From assembly GCF_900102035.1 (NCBI RefSeq), contig NZ_LT629689.1, positions 6,358,501 to 6,422,500 on the forward strand: a stretch of 64,000 nucleotides of DNA, written 5' to 3'. The notes beneath the pieces are model-generated. The model was not told the DNA's origin. It made no database searches and was given only the letters and a program-made list of their open reading frames with translations. The first letter of the stretch is position 1. Every line of letters starts with the position of its first letter. Both the position numbers and the translations under genes were made by a program. Source of the stretch: Pseudomonas extremaustralis. GTDB taxonomy: Bacteria > Pseudomonadota > Gammaproteobacteria > Pseudomonadales > Pseudomonadaceae. Positions 18,023 through 27,093 of this stretch are shown piece by piece.

Positions 18023-18541
18023 TTAAGGCCGATCCAGTCGTTCGGCCACACCCACGCAAATGGCCATGATCAATTTCAGCTCCTTTTGCACGGTGCTCAA
18101 GGACACATCCAACTGATCGGCAATTTCCTGGTAGCTGCAACCGTGCACGCGGCTGAGGATAAAGATCTGCTGCTGGCGCGCGCTCAACTGGCCGAGGCTG
18201 ACACTCAGGTGCTCCAGCAGTTGCTCGGCCTGGGTGGCGTCTTCGGGGGTGCTGATGGGGGCGGCGACGCTTTGCAGGATATCCAGCGACACATCTTCCT
18301 GCAGCGTACGCGCCTGTATCCGCCGCGAACGCAGGTGATCCAGGGCAAGGTTGCGCGCGGTCTGAAAAACGAAGGGTTCAAGGTGATCGATCGGCCGCTC
18401 GCTCAGGGCCCGGGTGACACGCAGGTAGGTTTCCTGCAACAGGTCTTCGGCGGTGCTGTGGTTATTCACCATCCGCTGCAAGGTGCGCAGCAGAATCACC
18501 CGTTGGGTGAGAAAGACGTGGTTGAAGCGAGATTGGCTCAC
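18023..18541 (-). CDS. FecI-like ECF sigma factor of the heme locus
   Basis: The 172-residue protein has region 2 (AEDLLQETYLRVTRAL; FVFQTARNLALDHLRSRR) and region 4 (LSARQQQIFILSRVHGCSYQEIADQLDVSLSTVQKEL, read as two helices) of extracytoplasmic-function sigma factors. It should direct transcription of the adjacent TonB receptor when heme binds. The start is GTG 18541; no strong ribosome site is seen. A near-perfect Fur box lies 25 bp upstream, so iron limitation should turn the gene on. It corresponds to HxuI in P. aeruginosa. Confidence 0.92.
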   Translation of the reverse strand: MSQSRFNHVFLTQRVILLRTLQRMVNNHSTAEDLLQETYLRVTRALSERPIDHLEPFVFQTARNLALDHLRSRRIQARTLQEDVSLDILQSVAAPISTPEDATQAEQLLEHLSVSLGQLSARQQQIFILSRVHGCSYQEIADQLDVSLSTVQKELKLIMAICVGVAERLDRP

Positions 18542-18565
18542 AGTGATACCAGACCGATTTGCAGT

Positions 18566-18586
18566 GAATGATAATGCTTATCATCA
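18566..18586 (-). promoter_or_regulatory. Fur box of the ECF sigma gene
   Basis: ATGATAATGCTTATCAT is a perfect 7-bp inverted repeat with a 3-base centre, close to the Fur consensus GATAATGATAATCATTATC. It lies 25 bp upstream of the sigma factor GTG, overlapping where its promoter must be. Confidence 0.88.
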
Positions 18587-18631
18587 ACTCAAATGGCAAG
18601 GGGGTATTTCTGTGGGCCTACCCCTGGAACA

Positions 18632-18662
18632 CAGGTGGGAGGGCGCAAGCTCTCTCCCACAC
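18632..18662. repeat. single REP hairpin after gap
   Basis: GTGGGAGGGCGCAAGC followed by TCTCTCCCAC folds into a REP-type hairpin of the GTGGGAGGG class, 18 bp past the gap stop codon. It may terminate or stabilise the gap transcript. Confidence 0.7.
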
Positions 18663-18680
18663 AAGCCCGCCGGCAAGGGA

Positions 18681-19682
18681 TTATTCGGCGTTGCAGAGCG
18701 CCAGGCAGTTATCCAGCATGCGGTTGGAAAAGCCCCACTCGTTGTCGTACCAGGCCAGCACTTTGAGCATCTTGCCGCTGACTTTGGTGTGGTTGGCATC
18801 GAAGATCGACGACAACGGGTTATGGTTGAAGTCGCTGGAAACCAGCGGCAGGGTGTTGTAGCCGAGGATTTTCGAGTGCTGGCTGGCTTCCTTGAGCAGC
18901 GCATTGACCTCGTCCGCGGTGACTTCTTTTTTCAATTGAACGGTGAGGTCCACCAGGGATACGTTGATCACCGGTACCCGCACGGCCATGCCGGTCAGCT
19001 TGCCCGCCAGTTCCGGCAGCACCAGGCCGACCGCTTCGGCGGCGCCGGTCTTGCTCGGGATCATGTTCTGGGTGGCCGAACGCGCGCGGTACGGGTCGGT
19101 GTGGTAGACGTCGGTCAGGTTCTGGTCGTTGGTGTAGGCGTGGATGGTGGTCATCAGGCCGTTTTCGATCCCCAGTTCGCGGTGCAGCACCTGGGCGACC
19201 GGCGCCAGGCAGTTGGTGGTGCAAGACGCGTTGGAGATGATCTGGTGGGATTGACGCAGAATGTCATGGTTCACGCCATAGACTACGGTGGCGTCCGCAC
19301 CCTTGGCCGGGGCGGAGATGATCACCTTGCGCGCGCCGGCGCTGATATGGGCGGCTGCTTTGGTGCGGTCGGTGAACAGACCGGTGCATTCGAACACCAC
19401 GTCGATATTGTGCGCGGCCCAGGGCAGGTCGGCCGGGTTGCGAATGGCACTGACGGCGATCCGGTCACCGTTGACGGTCAGGCTTTCCTGATCGTGGGCG
19501 ACCTCTGCATCGAAAGTACCGTGGACGGTGTCGTATTTGAGCAGGTGGGCATTGATCGAGCTGTCGCCCAAATCATTGATGGCGACGATCTGCAAATCCT
19601 GGCGATAGCCTTGGGTATACAGTGCTCGCAGGACATTGCGGCCGATACGGCCAAAACCATTGATTGCGATTCGAAGAGTCAT
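18681..19682 (-). CDS. gap: glyceraldehyde-3-phosphate dehydrogenase (type I)
   Basis: The 333-residue enzyme has the N-terminal NAD-binding [14 protein letters not shown], the catalytic [12 protein letters not shown] (nucleophile Cys) and a C-terminal [14 protein letters not shown]. It oxidises glyceraldehyde 3-phosphate to 1,3-bisphosphoglycerate in the lower Entner-Doudoroff pathway. It diverges from edd, and the region between carries two HexR-type operators, matching the gap-1/edd arrangement of P. putida where HexR represses both until it binds KDPG. Confidence 0.96.
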   Translation of the reverse strand: MTLRIAINGFGRIGRNVLRALYTQGYRQDLQIVAINDLGDSSINAHLLKYDTVHGTFDAEVAHDQESLTVNGDRIAVSAIRNPADLPWAAHNIDVVFECTGLFTDRTKAAAHISAGARKVIISAPAKGADATVVYGVNHDILRQSHQIISNASCTTNCLAPVAQVLHRELGIENGLMTTIHAYTNDQNLTDVYHTDPYRARSATQNMIPSKTGAAEAVGLVLPELAGKLTGMAVRVPVINVSLVDLTVQLKKEVTADEVNALLKEASQHSKILGYNTLPLVSSDFNHNPLSSIFDANHTKVSGKMLKVLAWYDNEWGFSNRMLDNCLALCNAE

Positions 19683-19706
19683 TGGAAAGTGCCTGTCGTC
19701 GATTTG

Positions 19707-19721
19707 TTGTAAGAATTACAA
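19707..19721. promoter_or_regulatory. HexR operator 1 (gap side)
   Basis: TTGTAAGAATTACAA is an exact TTGT-N7-ACAA, the HexR site reported for zwf, edd and gap-1 in P. putida. It lies 25 bp upstream of the gap start. Confidence 0.87.
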
Positions 19722-19768
19722 GATTATTCGCATAAAAATAGAAAACAAGCCTTTTTAATGGCAATATT

Positions 19769-19783
19769 TTGTTCAATCTACAA
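19769..19783. promoter_or_regulatory. HexR operator 2 (edd side)
   Basis: TTGTTCAATCTACAA is a second exact TTGT-N7-ACAA, 62 bp from the first and about 120 bp upstream of edd. Two sites suggest separate control of the two divergent promoters. Confidence 0.85.
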
Positions 19784-19904
19784 CGAGTGACCTGAATCAA
19801 CTGGTCCGATGATCCAAACGACTCCCCTGCCATCCCATGCGCTGTGGGCGTTTGATCAGCATAGACACTCAGGTCGCCACATCCGTTAGCCTGGAGTTCT
19901 ACAC

Positions 19905-21731
19905 ATGCATCCCCGCGTTCTTGAGGTCACCGAACGGCTTATCGCCCGCAGCCGTGCTACCCGTGAGGCTTACCTTGCGCTCATTCGCGGCGCAGCCAGC
20001 GACGGTCCGATGCGCGGTAAGCTGCAATGCGCCAACTTCGCCCATGGCGTGGCCGGTTGCGGCACTGAAGATAAAAATAGTCTGCGTATGATGAATGCCG
20101 CCAATGTGGCAATTGTTTCGTCATATAACGACATGCTCTCGGCGCATCAGCCCTACGAACATTTCCCGGACCAGATCAAGAAAGCCCTGCGCGAAGTCGG
20201 CTCGGTCGGCCAGTTCGCCGGCGGCACGCCCGCCATGTGCGACGGCGTGACCCAGGGCGAGCCCGGCATGGAGCTGAGCCTGCTCAGCCGTGAAGTGATT
20301 GCCATGTCCACGGCGGTAGCGCTGTCCCACAACATGTTCGATGCGGCGCTGATGTTGGGCATCTGCGACAAGATCGTCCCCGGCCTGATGATGGGGGCCC
20401 TGCGCTACGGCCATCTGCCGATGATCTTCGTTCCCGGCGGGCCAATGCCGTCGGGCATTTCCAACAAGCAGAAAGCCGATGTGCGCCAGCGCTACGCCGA
20501 AGGCAAGGCCAGCCGCGAAGAGCTGCTGGAGTCGGAGATGAAGTCCTACCACAGCCCCGGCACCTGCACCTTCTACGGCACGGCCAACACCAACCAGTTG
20601 CTCATGGAAGTGATGGGCCTGCACTTGCCGGGCGCCTCGTTCGTCAACCCTTACACACCGCTGCGTGACGCCCTGACCCGCGAAGCCGCGCACCAGGTCA
20701 CGCGGCTGACCAAAGCCAACGGCAACTTCACGCCGATCGGCGAGATCGTCGACGAAAAATCCATCGTCAATGCCATCGTTGCGCTCAACGCCACGGGCGG
20801 TTCCACCAACCACACCCTGCACATGCCGGCCATCGCCATGTCGGCGGGCATCATCCTCACTTGGGACGACATGGCCGACCTCTCCGAGGTGGTGCCGACC
20901 CTGTCCCACGTGTATCCGAACGGCAAGGCCGACATCAACCACTTCCAGGCGGCGGGCGGCATGTCGTTCCTGATCCGCGAACTGCTCGAAGCCGGCCTGC
21001 TCCACGAAGACGTCAACACCGTGGCCGGCAAGGGCCTGAGCCGTTATATCCAGGAACCGTTCCTGGTCGACGGCGAGCTGATCTGGCGCGACGGCCCGAT
21101 CGAGAGCCTCGACGAAACCATCCTGCGTCCCGTGGCCCGTGCGTTTTCGCCGGAAGGCGGCTTGCGCGTGATGGAAGGCAACCTCGGTCGCGGGGTGATG
21201 AAAGTCTCCGCCGTGGCCGCCGAGCACCAAGTCGTCGAAGCGCCGGCGGTGGTGTTCCAGGACCAGCAGGATCTGGCCGATGCGTTCAAGGCCGGCCAGT
21301 TGGAAAAAGACTTCGTCGCGGTGATGCGCTTCCAGGGCCCGCGCTCCAACGGCATGCCGGAACTGCACAAGATGACGCCGTTTCTCGGTGTGTTGCAGGA
21401 CCGTGGCTTCAAAGTGGCGTTGGTGACGGACGGGCGTATGTCCGGCGCGTCGGGTAAGATTCCCGCCGCGATCCATGTCAACCCCGAAGCCCAGAGCGGC
21501 GGGCCGCTGGCACGGGTGCGCGATGGCGATATCATTCGCGTGGATGGCGTCAACGGCACCTTGGAGCTCAAGGTGGACGCCGAAGAATTTGCCGCGCGCA
21601 CGCCGGCCACGGGCCTGCTGGGCAATAACGTGGGGGCCGGGCGCGAGCTGTTTGCATTCATGCGCTTGGCTGCAAGCTCCGCGGAGCAGGGCGCCAGCGC
21701 CTTTACCTCTGCCTTGGAGACGCTTAAGTGA
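19905..21731 (+). CDS. edd: phosphogluconate dehydratase
   Basis: The 608-residue enzyme dehydrates 6-phosphogluconate to KDPG, the first committed step of the Entner-Doudoroff pathway. It has the IlvD/Edd family features: [12 protein letters not shown] near residue 45, [21 protein letters not shown] near 105, [13 protein letters not shown] near 220 (Cys ligands of the 4Fe-4S cluster) and [16 protein letters not shown] near 510. ATG 19905 has TGGAG upstream. The last codons overlap glk (GTGA), so the two are translationally coupled. Confidence 0.97.
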   Translation: MHPRVLEVTERLIARSRATREAYLALIRGAASDGPMRGKLQCANFAHGVAGCGTEDKNSLRMMNAANVAIVSSYNDMLSAHQPYEHFPDQIKKALREVGSVGQFAGGTPAMCDGVTQGEPGMELSLLSREVIAMSTAVALSHNMFDAALMLGICDKIVPGLMMGALRYGHLPMIFVPGGPMPSGISNKQKADVRQRYAEGKASREELLESEMKSYHSPGTCTFYGTANTNQLLMEVMGLHLPGASFVNPYTPLRDALTREAAHQVTRLTKANGNFTPIGEIVDEKSIVNAIVALNATGGSTNHTLHMPAIAMSAGIILTWDDMADLSEVVPTLSHVYPNGKADINHFQAAGGMSFLIRELLEAGLLHEDVNTVAGKGLSRYIQEPFLVDGELIWRDGPIESLDETILRPVARAFSPEGGLRVMEGNLGRGVMKVSAVAAEHQVVEAPAVVFQDQQDLADAFKAGQLEKDFVAVMRFQGPRSNGMPELHKMTPFLGVLQDRGFKVALVTDGRMSGASGKIPAAIHVNPEAQSGGPLARVRDGDIIRVDGVNGTLELKVDAEEFAARTPATGLLGNNVGAGRELFAFMRLAASSAEQGASAFTSALETLK

Positions 21732-22687
21732 AGCTTGCGCTGGTCGGTGACATCGGCGGTACCAACGCCCGGTTTGCATTGTGGCGGGATCAGGCACTGC
21801 ATTCGATCCGTGTGCACGCCACGGCGGATCATCAAAGCCCTGAGGATGCGATCAGGGTCTATCTCAAGGAAGAAGGCCTGAAAATAGGCGACATCGGCGC
21901 GGTGTGCCTGTCGGTGGCCGGGCCGGTGAGCGGCGATGAATTTAAATTCACCAACAACCACTGGCGCCTGAGTAAGACTGCGTTTTGCAACACCCTGCAG
22001 GTGGATGAACTGCTGCTGGTCAATGACTTCTCGGCCATGGCCCTGGGCATGACCCGCCTCAAACCCGACGAATTCCGCGTGGTCTGCCCTGGCACGCCGG
22101 AGCCGTTGCGCCCGGCGGTGGTGATCGGCCCTGGCACTGGCCTGGGGGTTGGCACCTTGCTGGACCTGGGCGCTGGCCGGTACGCAGCATTGCCGGGGGA
22201 GGGCGGGCATGTCGACCTGCCCCTGAGCAGCCCACGGGAAGCCCAGCTGTGGCAGCACATTTACACTGAGATCGGCCATGTCAGCGCCGAAAGCGCCTTG
22301 AGTGGTGCGGGTTTGCCACGGGTATATCGAGCGATCTGTGCGGTGGATGGCCACACGCCAGTGCTGGATACGCCGGAAGCGATCACGGCGGCAGGCCTGG
22401 CCGGCGATCCTGTGGCGATGGAAGTGTTGAACCAGTTCAGTATCTGGCTGGGCCGGGTTGCCGGTAACAACGTGCTGACCACTGGCGCCCGGGGCGGTGT
22501 GTATATCGTCGGCGGCGTGATTCCACGGTTTGCCGACTTTTTTATCCACAGCGATTTTGCCAAGAGCTTCAGGGACAAAGGTTGCATGAGCGACTACTTC
22601 AAGGACATTCCGGTGTGGCTGGTAACCGCGCCGTATTCCGGGTTGACCGGGGCTGGGGTGGCGCTCGAACAGGCTTTTGCCATGTAG
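21728..22687 (+). CDS. glk: glucokinase
   Basis: The 319-residue protein has the proteobacterial glucokinase signatures [13 protein letters not shown] at the N-terminus (phosphate 1), [13 protein letters not shown] (catalytic Asp) and [14 protein letters not shown], plus [10 protein letters not shown]. It phosphorylates glucose in the cytoplasm, feeding edd. The GTG start overlaps the edd stop by four bases. Its TAG stop (22685-22687) lies within the first bases of a REP arm, so the repeat supplies the end of the gene. Confidence 0.95.
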   Translation: MKLALVGDIGGTNARFALWRDQALHSIRVHATADHQSPEDAIRVYLKEEGLKIGDIGAVCLSVAGPVSGDEFKFTNNHWRLSKTAFCNTLQVDELLLVNDFSAMALGMTRLKPDEFRVVCPGTPEPLRPAVVIGPGTGLGVGTLLDLGAGRYAALPGEGGHVDLPLSSPREAQLWQHIYTEIGHVSAESALSGAGLPRVYRAICAVDGHTPVLDTPEAITAAGLAGDPVAMEVLNQFSIWLGRVAGNNVLTTGARGGVYIVGGVIPRFADFFIHSDFAKSFRDKGCMSDYFKDIPVWLVTAPYSGLTGAGVALEQAFAM

Positions 22688-22781
22688 GAGCGAGCTTGCT
22701 CGCGAAGAACATAACGAAAACGAAGCACATTAGGTGAGACGCGGCAGCCTCAGGATTTTCGCGAGCAAGCTCGCTCCTACA
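22683..22781. repeat. REPIN doublet, TGTAGGAGCGAGCTTGCTCG class
   Basis: Inverted arms TGTAGGAGCGAGCTTGCTCG (left) and its complement (right) enclose about 55 bp. The left arm begins inside the last two codons of glk. The element sits between glk and gltR and may reduce read-through. Confidence 0.92.
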
Positions 22782-22809
22782 GATTAGCCATAACAACAAG
22801 GAGGACCCC

Positions 22810-23544
22810 GTGAGCGTAATCAGTAAATCGATTCTCTTGGTCGATGACGACCAGGAAATCCGCGAGTTGCTGCAAACCTACCTCAGTCGCGCCGGTTTCC
22901 AGGTACGTGGCGTGCCGGATGGCGCGGGGTTCCGCCAGGCGATGAACGAGGCGCCGTGCGACCTGGTCATCCTCGATGTGATGTTGCCGGACGAAGACGG
23001 TTTCAGCCTCTGCCGCTGGATTCGCCAGCACCCGCGCCAGGCGCAGGTGCCGATCATCATGCTGACTGCCAGTTCCGACGAAGCCGACCGTGTGATCGGC
23101 CTGGAGCTGGGCGCCGACGACTATATCGGCAAGCCGTTCAGCCCTCGCGAGTTGCAGGCGCGCATCAAGGCCCTGCTGCGTCGCTGCCAGTTCGGCCAGG
23201 AGCGCAGCGGTAATGGCGAGGTGCTGGTGTTCGATGAATGGCGCCTGGATACGATCAGCCATCGGCTGTTTCACGAGGACGGTGAAGAGGTGATCCTTTC
23301 CGGCGCCGACTTCGCCCTGCTCAAACTGTTTCTCGACCACCCGCAGCAGATCCTCGACCGCGACACCATCGGCAACGCCACCCGTGGCCGCGACCTGATG
23401 CCGCTGGACCGGATCGTCGACATGGCCGTCAGCCGCCTGCGCCAACGCCTGCGCGATACCGAAAAACCGCCGAGGCTGATCCGCACCGTGCGCGGCAGCG
23501 GTTATCAACTGGCAGCCAGCGTGGTTGCCGGCAATGCCCACTGA
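22810..23544 (+). CDS. gltR: GltR, response regulator of glucose uptake
   Basis: The 244-residue OmpR-type regulator has receiver residues D12-D13, D56 (LVILDVMLP) and the Lys of GKPFSP, then a winged-helix domain ending RTVRGSGYQLAAS. Position between glk and a sensor kinase matches gltR_2, which with GltS controls glucose transport and responds to 2-ketogluconate/gluconate metabolites in pseudomonads. The GTG start has a strong AAGGAGG site. The target transporter genes gtsABCD, often next in line, are not in this window. Confidence 0.9.
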   Translation: MSVISKSILLVDDDQEIRELLQTYLSRAGFQVRGVPDGAGFRQAMNEAPCDLVILDVMLPDEDGFSLCRWIRQHPRQAQVPIIMLTASSDEADRVIGLELGADDYIGKPFSPRELQARIKALLRRCQFGQERSGNGEVLVFDEWRLDTISHRLFHEDGEEVILSGADFALLKLFLDHPQQILDRDTIGNATRGRDLMPLDRIVDMAVSRLRQRLRDTEKPPRLIRTVRGSGYQLAASVVAGNAH

Positions 23545-25003
23545 ACACCTGAGCGAACGTCGTCGCCGCTTCCCGGTACCGCGTTCGCTGCTGGGGCGCA
23601 TGCTGCTGCTGACCTTGCTCGCGGTGTTGTTCGCCCAAGCGTTGTCCAGCGTGATCTGGGTCTCGCAGTTGCGCGCCACCCAGCTCGAAGGCCTGGTCAC
23701 CAGCGCCCGTAGCCTGGCGCATTCGATGACCGCCAGCGTGAGCTATTTCCGCTCGCTGCCGGTGGCCTATCGCCCGCTGGTCCTGGACCAATTGCGCAGC
23801 ATGGGCGGCACACGCTTTGTGGTGACCCTCAATGACCGCCCGCTGGACATGGCGGTCCTGCCGCAGACCCCGCGCAAGCAAGCGGTACTCAAGGCGGTCG
23901 ATGAAGTGTTGCGCCAGACCCTGGGCGCCGATGTGCATATCTCGGTGGAGTTCGTCAGCGCCGAAGACCTGCGCATCTTCAATGCCGGCTTGAAACTCGA
24001 CGAATTGCCGCGCTCCTGGGCCCATTACGCGCTGACCCTGGAGCCGGTGAACCCGCCGGTGCTGGTCACGCAGATTCAACTCGCGCCTGGGGAGTGGCTG
24101 TACATCGCCTCGCTGTTGCCCGAGCCGTACACCAGTCTGGAAGAACAGGGCCTGCCGTCCCAGCAAGTGTGGTTTATCGTGCTCACCAGCGGCTTTCTGC
24201 TGCTGTTCATCGGCCTGCTGGTGCACTGGCAAAGCCGGCCGCTCAAGCGCCTGGCGCGGGCGGCGCGGGATATGTCCCTGGGCGCCGATGTGGAACCGGT
24301 GGCCGAGGGCGGTGGCAGTGAAGTGGTGGAAGTGGGCCGCGCGTTCAATGCCATGCGCGAACGCATCAGCCGTTATCTCACCGAACGCAGCCAGTTGTTC
24401 AGCGCAATCTCCCACGACTTGCGCACCCCGATCACCCGCCTGCGCCTGCGCGTGGAATTGCTCGAAGACGAGAACCTGCAAACCAAATTCGGTCGTGACC
24501 TGGACGAGTTGGAGCTACTGGTCAAAGGCGCGCTGCAATGCGTGAAAGACACCGACATCCACGAAAACATCGAGCCGGTGGACCTCAATCACGTGCTCGA
24601 CTGCCTGGTGGAGCCTTACCTGGCGCCCAACGGCAACGGCCGAGTGACCCAGCACGGGCGTGCGTTGGCGCCGTATCCGGGCAAGCCGTTGGCGCTCAAG
24701 CGCTGCATCGGCAACCTGATCGACAACGCCTTGAAGTACGGGCAGAACGCCCATTTGCATATCGAGGATGACGGTGCGCAATTCATCCTGCATGTGGATG
24801 ACGAAGGCCCCGGCGTGCCGGAACAGCGCTTGGAAAAAGTCTTCGAACCGCACTTTCGCCTGGCTGGCCAGCAACAGGGCTACGGCCTGGGCCTGGGCAT
24901 CGCGCGCAATATTGCCCATAGCCATGGGGGGGAAGTGAGTTTGCAGAATTTGCGCGAGGGGGGCTTGCGGGTCACCCTGCAACTGCCCCGCACCCTGGAC
25001 TGA
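23534..25003 (+). CDS. gltS: GltS, sensor histidine kinase partner of GltR
   Basis: The 489-residue kinase has membrane segments at about residues 20-42 and 215-235 around a periplasmic sensor, then HAMP, HisKA (FSAISHDLRTPITRLRL) and HATPase (IGNLIDNALKYG; DDEGPGVPE; GYGLGLGIARN). ATG 23534 overlaps gltR by 11 bases. An upstream TTG in frame is less likely. A long inverted repeat follows the stop. It senses periplasmic sugar status with GltR; ligand details cannot be seen here. Confidence 0.9.
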   Translation: MPTEHLSERRRRFPVPRSLLGRMLLLTLLAVLFAQALSSVIWVSQLRATQLEGLVTSARSLAHSMTASVSYFRSLPVAYRPLVLDQLRSMGGTRFVVTLNDRPLDMAVLPQTPRKQAVLKAVDEVLRQTLGADVHISVEFVSAEDLRIFNAGLKLDELPRSWAHYALTLEPVNPPVLVTQIQLAPGEWLYIASLLPEPYTSLEEQGLPSQQVWFIVLTSGFLLLFIGLLVHWQSRPLKRLARAARDMSLGADVEPVAEGGGSEVVEVGRAFNAMRERISRYLTERSQLFSAISHDLRTPITRLRLRVELLEDENLQTKFGRDLDELELLVKGALQCVKDTDIHENIEPVDLNHVLDCLVEPYLAPNGNGRVTQHGRALAPYPGKPLALKRCIGNLIDNALKYGQNAHLHIEDDGAQFILHVDDEGPGVPEQRLEKVFEPHFRLAGQQQGYGLGLGIARNIAHSHGGEVSLQNLREGGLRVTLQLPRTLD

Positions 25004-25020
25004 AGAACACCACCAATCCG

Positions 25021-25141
25021 ATGTGGGAGGGGCGGTGCGACGATTCGACTTGCTCCCGATCGCGGTGTATCAGTCAATTTATGTGTAACTGACCCACGGC
25101 AATCGGGAACAAGTCGAATCGTCGCACCGCCCCTCCCACAT
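25021..25141. repeat. expanded REPIN with a long hairpin
   Basis: The arms are perfectly complementary for about 33 bp from ATGTGGGAGGGGCGGTGCG inwards, and the similarity continues through CTTGCTCCCGAT. Compared with the usual GTGGGAGGGGGCTTGCTCCCGAT arm (see 10641-10725), both arms carry the same extra block of about 16 bp, CGGTGCGACGATTCGA. It separates the convergent gltS and AraC genes. Confidence 0.88.
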
Positions 25142-25143
25142 TT

Positions 25144-26073
25144 TTAGACGCTCTGGCGCAACCGGGCCAAGTCCCTCAAGGGCGGTGCGCCAAACAGCCG
25201 GCTGTATTCGCGGCTGAACTGCGACGGGCTTTCATACCCCACCCGATACCCCGCCGCCGAGGCTTCCAGCCCTTCGGCGAGCATCAGGCGACGGGCTTCT
25301 TGCAAGCGCAGTTGCTTCTGGTACTGCAGCGGGCTCATGGCGGTGATTGCCTTGAAGCGGTGGTGCAGGGTCGAGACGCTGAGGTTGACTTCCTTGGCCA
25401 GGTCATCGATGCGCAGGGGTTGTTCGTAGTTGCCGTTGAGCCACTTGATCGCCTGGCTGACGCGATGGCTTTGGCTGTTGGCCACGGCAATTTCATACAA
25501 GCGATAGCCCTGCGGCCCACGCAACAAGCGGTAGAGGATTTCGCGGTTGATCAACGGCGCGAGCATGGCGATGTCTTTCGGCGAGTCCAGCAGGCGGGTG
25601 AGTCGCAGCACGGCGTCGAGCAACTGGTTGTCGAGACGGTCGACATACATCCCGCGCGGCGTCGGACGCGACGGTACGCCCATCGGGCCCGCTTCTGCGA
25701 TCAGCGCGGTGAGCTGCGCCGGGTCGATATTGATACGGATCGACAGGTTCGGGTCTTGCGCGGTGGCCTCGATGATCCGGCCGGCCACGGGCATTGCGAC
25801 CGAAAACACCAGGTAGTTGAGCGGGTCGTAGGCAAAGATTTCGTCGGCCAGGCGCACTTCCTTGCGGCCGCTGGCCAGGATGCACAGCGCCGGCTCCACC
25901 AGTACCGGGCTGAAGTCGCGCGGTGCGTTGTGGCGGTTGAGGAACAGCGAGGTGATGGCCGTACCGTAGGAGCCATCTTCCCAGGTATGCCGGTGCACGA
26001 TACTGGCCAGTTCGGCGCGCTGTTTTTCCATCTCGGCATCGAGGGGGAGGGACGTGAGGTCGGGCGACGACAT
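25144..26073 (-). CDS. AraC-family regulator with AraC_N domain
   Basis: The 309-residue protein has an AraC_N-type ligand domain (about 25-190, with FSPVLVEPALCILASGRKEV) and two C-terminal helix-turn-helix units (IDDLAKEVNLSVSTLHHRFK; AGYRVGYESPSQFSREYSRL). Such regulators usually control an adjacent divergent gene. The divergent monooxygenase-like gene starts 327 bp away, with mirrored TGCACAATCCT sites in between. Its TAA stop touches the REPIN at 25021-25141. Effector unknown. Confidence 0.9.
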   Translation of the reverse strand: MSSPDLTSLPLDAEMEKQRAELASIVHRHTWEDGSYGTAITSLFLNRHNAPRDFSPVLVEPALCILASGRKEVRLADEIFAYDPLNYLVFSVAMPVAGRIIEATAQDPNLSIRINIDPAQLTALIAEAGPMGVPSRPTPRGMYVDRLDNQLLDAVLRLTRLLDSPKDIAMLAPLINREILYRLLRGPQGYRLYEIAVANSQSHRVSQAIKWLNGNYEQPLRIDDLAKEVNLSVSTLHHRFKAITAMSPLQYQKQLRLQEARRLMLAEGLEASAAGYRVGYESPSQFSREYSRLFGAPPLRDLARLRQSV

Positions 26074-26145
26074 GGAGTGTCCTCTGCAGGCTTCTTTGAT
26101 GGGCGTAGCTTAGCGGCGGCGTCTCAAACCAGGGTAGGTCGATTC

Positions 26146-26285
26146 TGCACAATCCTTGCCTGATCCTGCGACATCGCGTGAATCAGGCAAGCGTCGGGCC
26201 TGTCATCTCCCTGAAACAAGGCGTTGGCCGATGGAATAAACCGGCGGGCCAGACGTCCTGCCTACGCTTCTCGCAGGATTGTGCA
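26146..26285. promoter_or_regulatory. divergent control region with paired AraC-type half-sites
   Basis: The 327-bp gap between the AraC gene and the small monooxygenase-like gene holds no coding frame I trust. It carries TGCACAATCCT at 26146-26156 and its inverted copy AGGATTGTGCA at 26275-26285; flanking bases (TTCT before, TGC after) also agree. A perfect 9-bp dyad TTGCCTGAT/ATCAGGCAA lies at 26156-26190. These are candidate operators for the AraC regulator. Confidence 0.55.
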
Positions 26286-26400
26286 AGAAGCCGGCAGGAA
26301 TTGACTAACCGCGCCCACCCCCGCGCCGTTATCTTTGATCCTGTGGCAGCACGTCTCCACCGTGCTTGCCGAGCATCACTTCTCAACGGGAGAGTCGAAC

Positions 26401-26742
26401 ATGTCCACCCCCATTCCCGCGAGCCATATGGCCTTTATCCGCGCCCGCACCGGGTGCAGCACCGAACTCGGTGCACGCTTGAGCTGTTTGATCGAACCGG
26501 GCCGCCAGGCTCAGGGTTGCCTGCAATTCTCGTTGCAGCATTCCCAGGTCGATCCCGATGTCTGGTTGATCTCCGGTTTCTGGAGCAGCGAGCAGGCCAT
26601 GAGCGCCTACTTCGACTCGCCGGCGCTGATGATCTTTTCCGAGCTTGTGAACGATGGTGTCGTGCGCAGCATGGATTTCCAGACTTTCACCGACGCATCC
26701 GCCGCCAATGCCAGCGGCGAGTACCTGCAACTGGCCGGTTGA
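26401..26742 (+). CDS. antibiotic-biosynthesis-monooxygenase (ABM) fold protein
   Basis: The 113-residue protein has a ferredoxin-like ABM pattern: an N-terminal strand HMAFIRARTG, a helix with SCLIEPGRQAQGCLQF, DVWLISGFWSSEQAMSAYFDSP and a final MDFQTF strand. Such proteins are small oxygenases or quinol-modifying enzymes without cofactor; the substrate is unknown. ATG 26401 has GGGAGAG upstream. It is divergent from the AraC regulator and probably its target. Confidence 0.8.
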   Translation: MSTPIPASHMAFIRARTGCSTELGARLSCLIEPGRQAQGCLQFSLQHSQVDPDVWLISGFWSSEQAMSAYFDSPALMIFSELVNDGVVRSMDFQTFTDASAANASGEYLQLAG

Positions 26743-26784
26743 GGGTTAGAATGGCCGACTTTTCCATTGGCCAGGACCTGCAAC

Positions 26785-27030
26785 ATGGCACGTAAACAAT
26801 TTGCCCACCACGAAGCCGTTTCCGCCGTAGTACCGGGCGAAGGGGGCTACAGCGCCGCCGTCGCCGTCAAGGCACTCGATGGCATGGGCGCACCGCAGTT
26901 TCACAAGATCCTGGATGGGCAGAAGTTCAAGACCGCTTCCGACGCCGACGATGCGGCAACCCTGCAACTTGAGTTGTTGGCCGACGTTGACGCAGAAGGT
27001 CAGCTGACTTGGGCCGCGGCCACGAACTGA
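26785..27030 (+). CDS. conserved small protein of unknown function
   Basis: The frame encodes 81 residues, MARKQFAHHEAVSAVVPGEG at the start, with no signal peptide, membrane segment or cysteine. Composition is acidic and alanine-rich toward the C-terminus (DADDAATLQLELLADVDAEG). ATG 26785 has AGGA eight bases upstream; an ATG six codons earlier is less well placed. A REP-type hairpin with a T run follows the stop. I do not recognise a family. Confidence 0.65.
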   Translation: MARKQFAHHEAVSAVVPGEGGYSAAVAVKALDGMGAPQFHKILDGQKFKTASDADDAATLQLELLADVDAEGQLTWAAATN

Positions 27031-27045
27031 CGCACGCCGTGGCTC

Positions 27046-27082
27046 AAAGGTGGGAGGGGGTAAGCCCCCTCCCACCTTTTTT
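27046..27082. terminator. REP-derived terminator
   Basis: AAGGTGGGAGGGGG and CCCCCTCCCACCTT pair around TAAG and are followed by six T residues on the plus strand. A REP of the GTGGGAGGGGGC class here doubles as an intrinsic terminator between convergent genes. Confidence 0.82.
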
Positions 27083-27093
27083 ATTGCAGGCGG

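Noticed and set aside
20121..22549. Long antisense open frames opposite edd and glk
   Set aside because: They are codon-bias shadows of conserved enzymes with His/Arg/Gly-rich sequence and no recognisable family.
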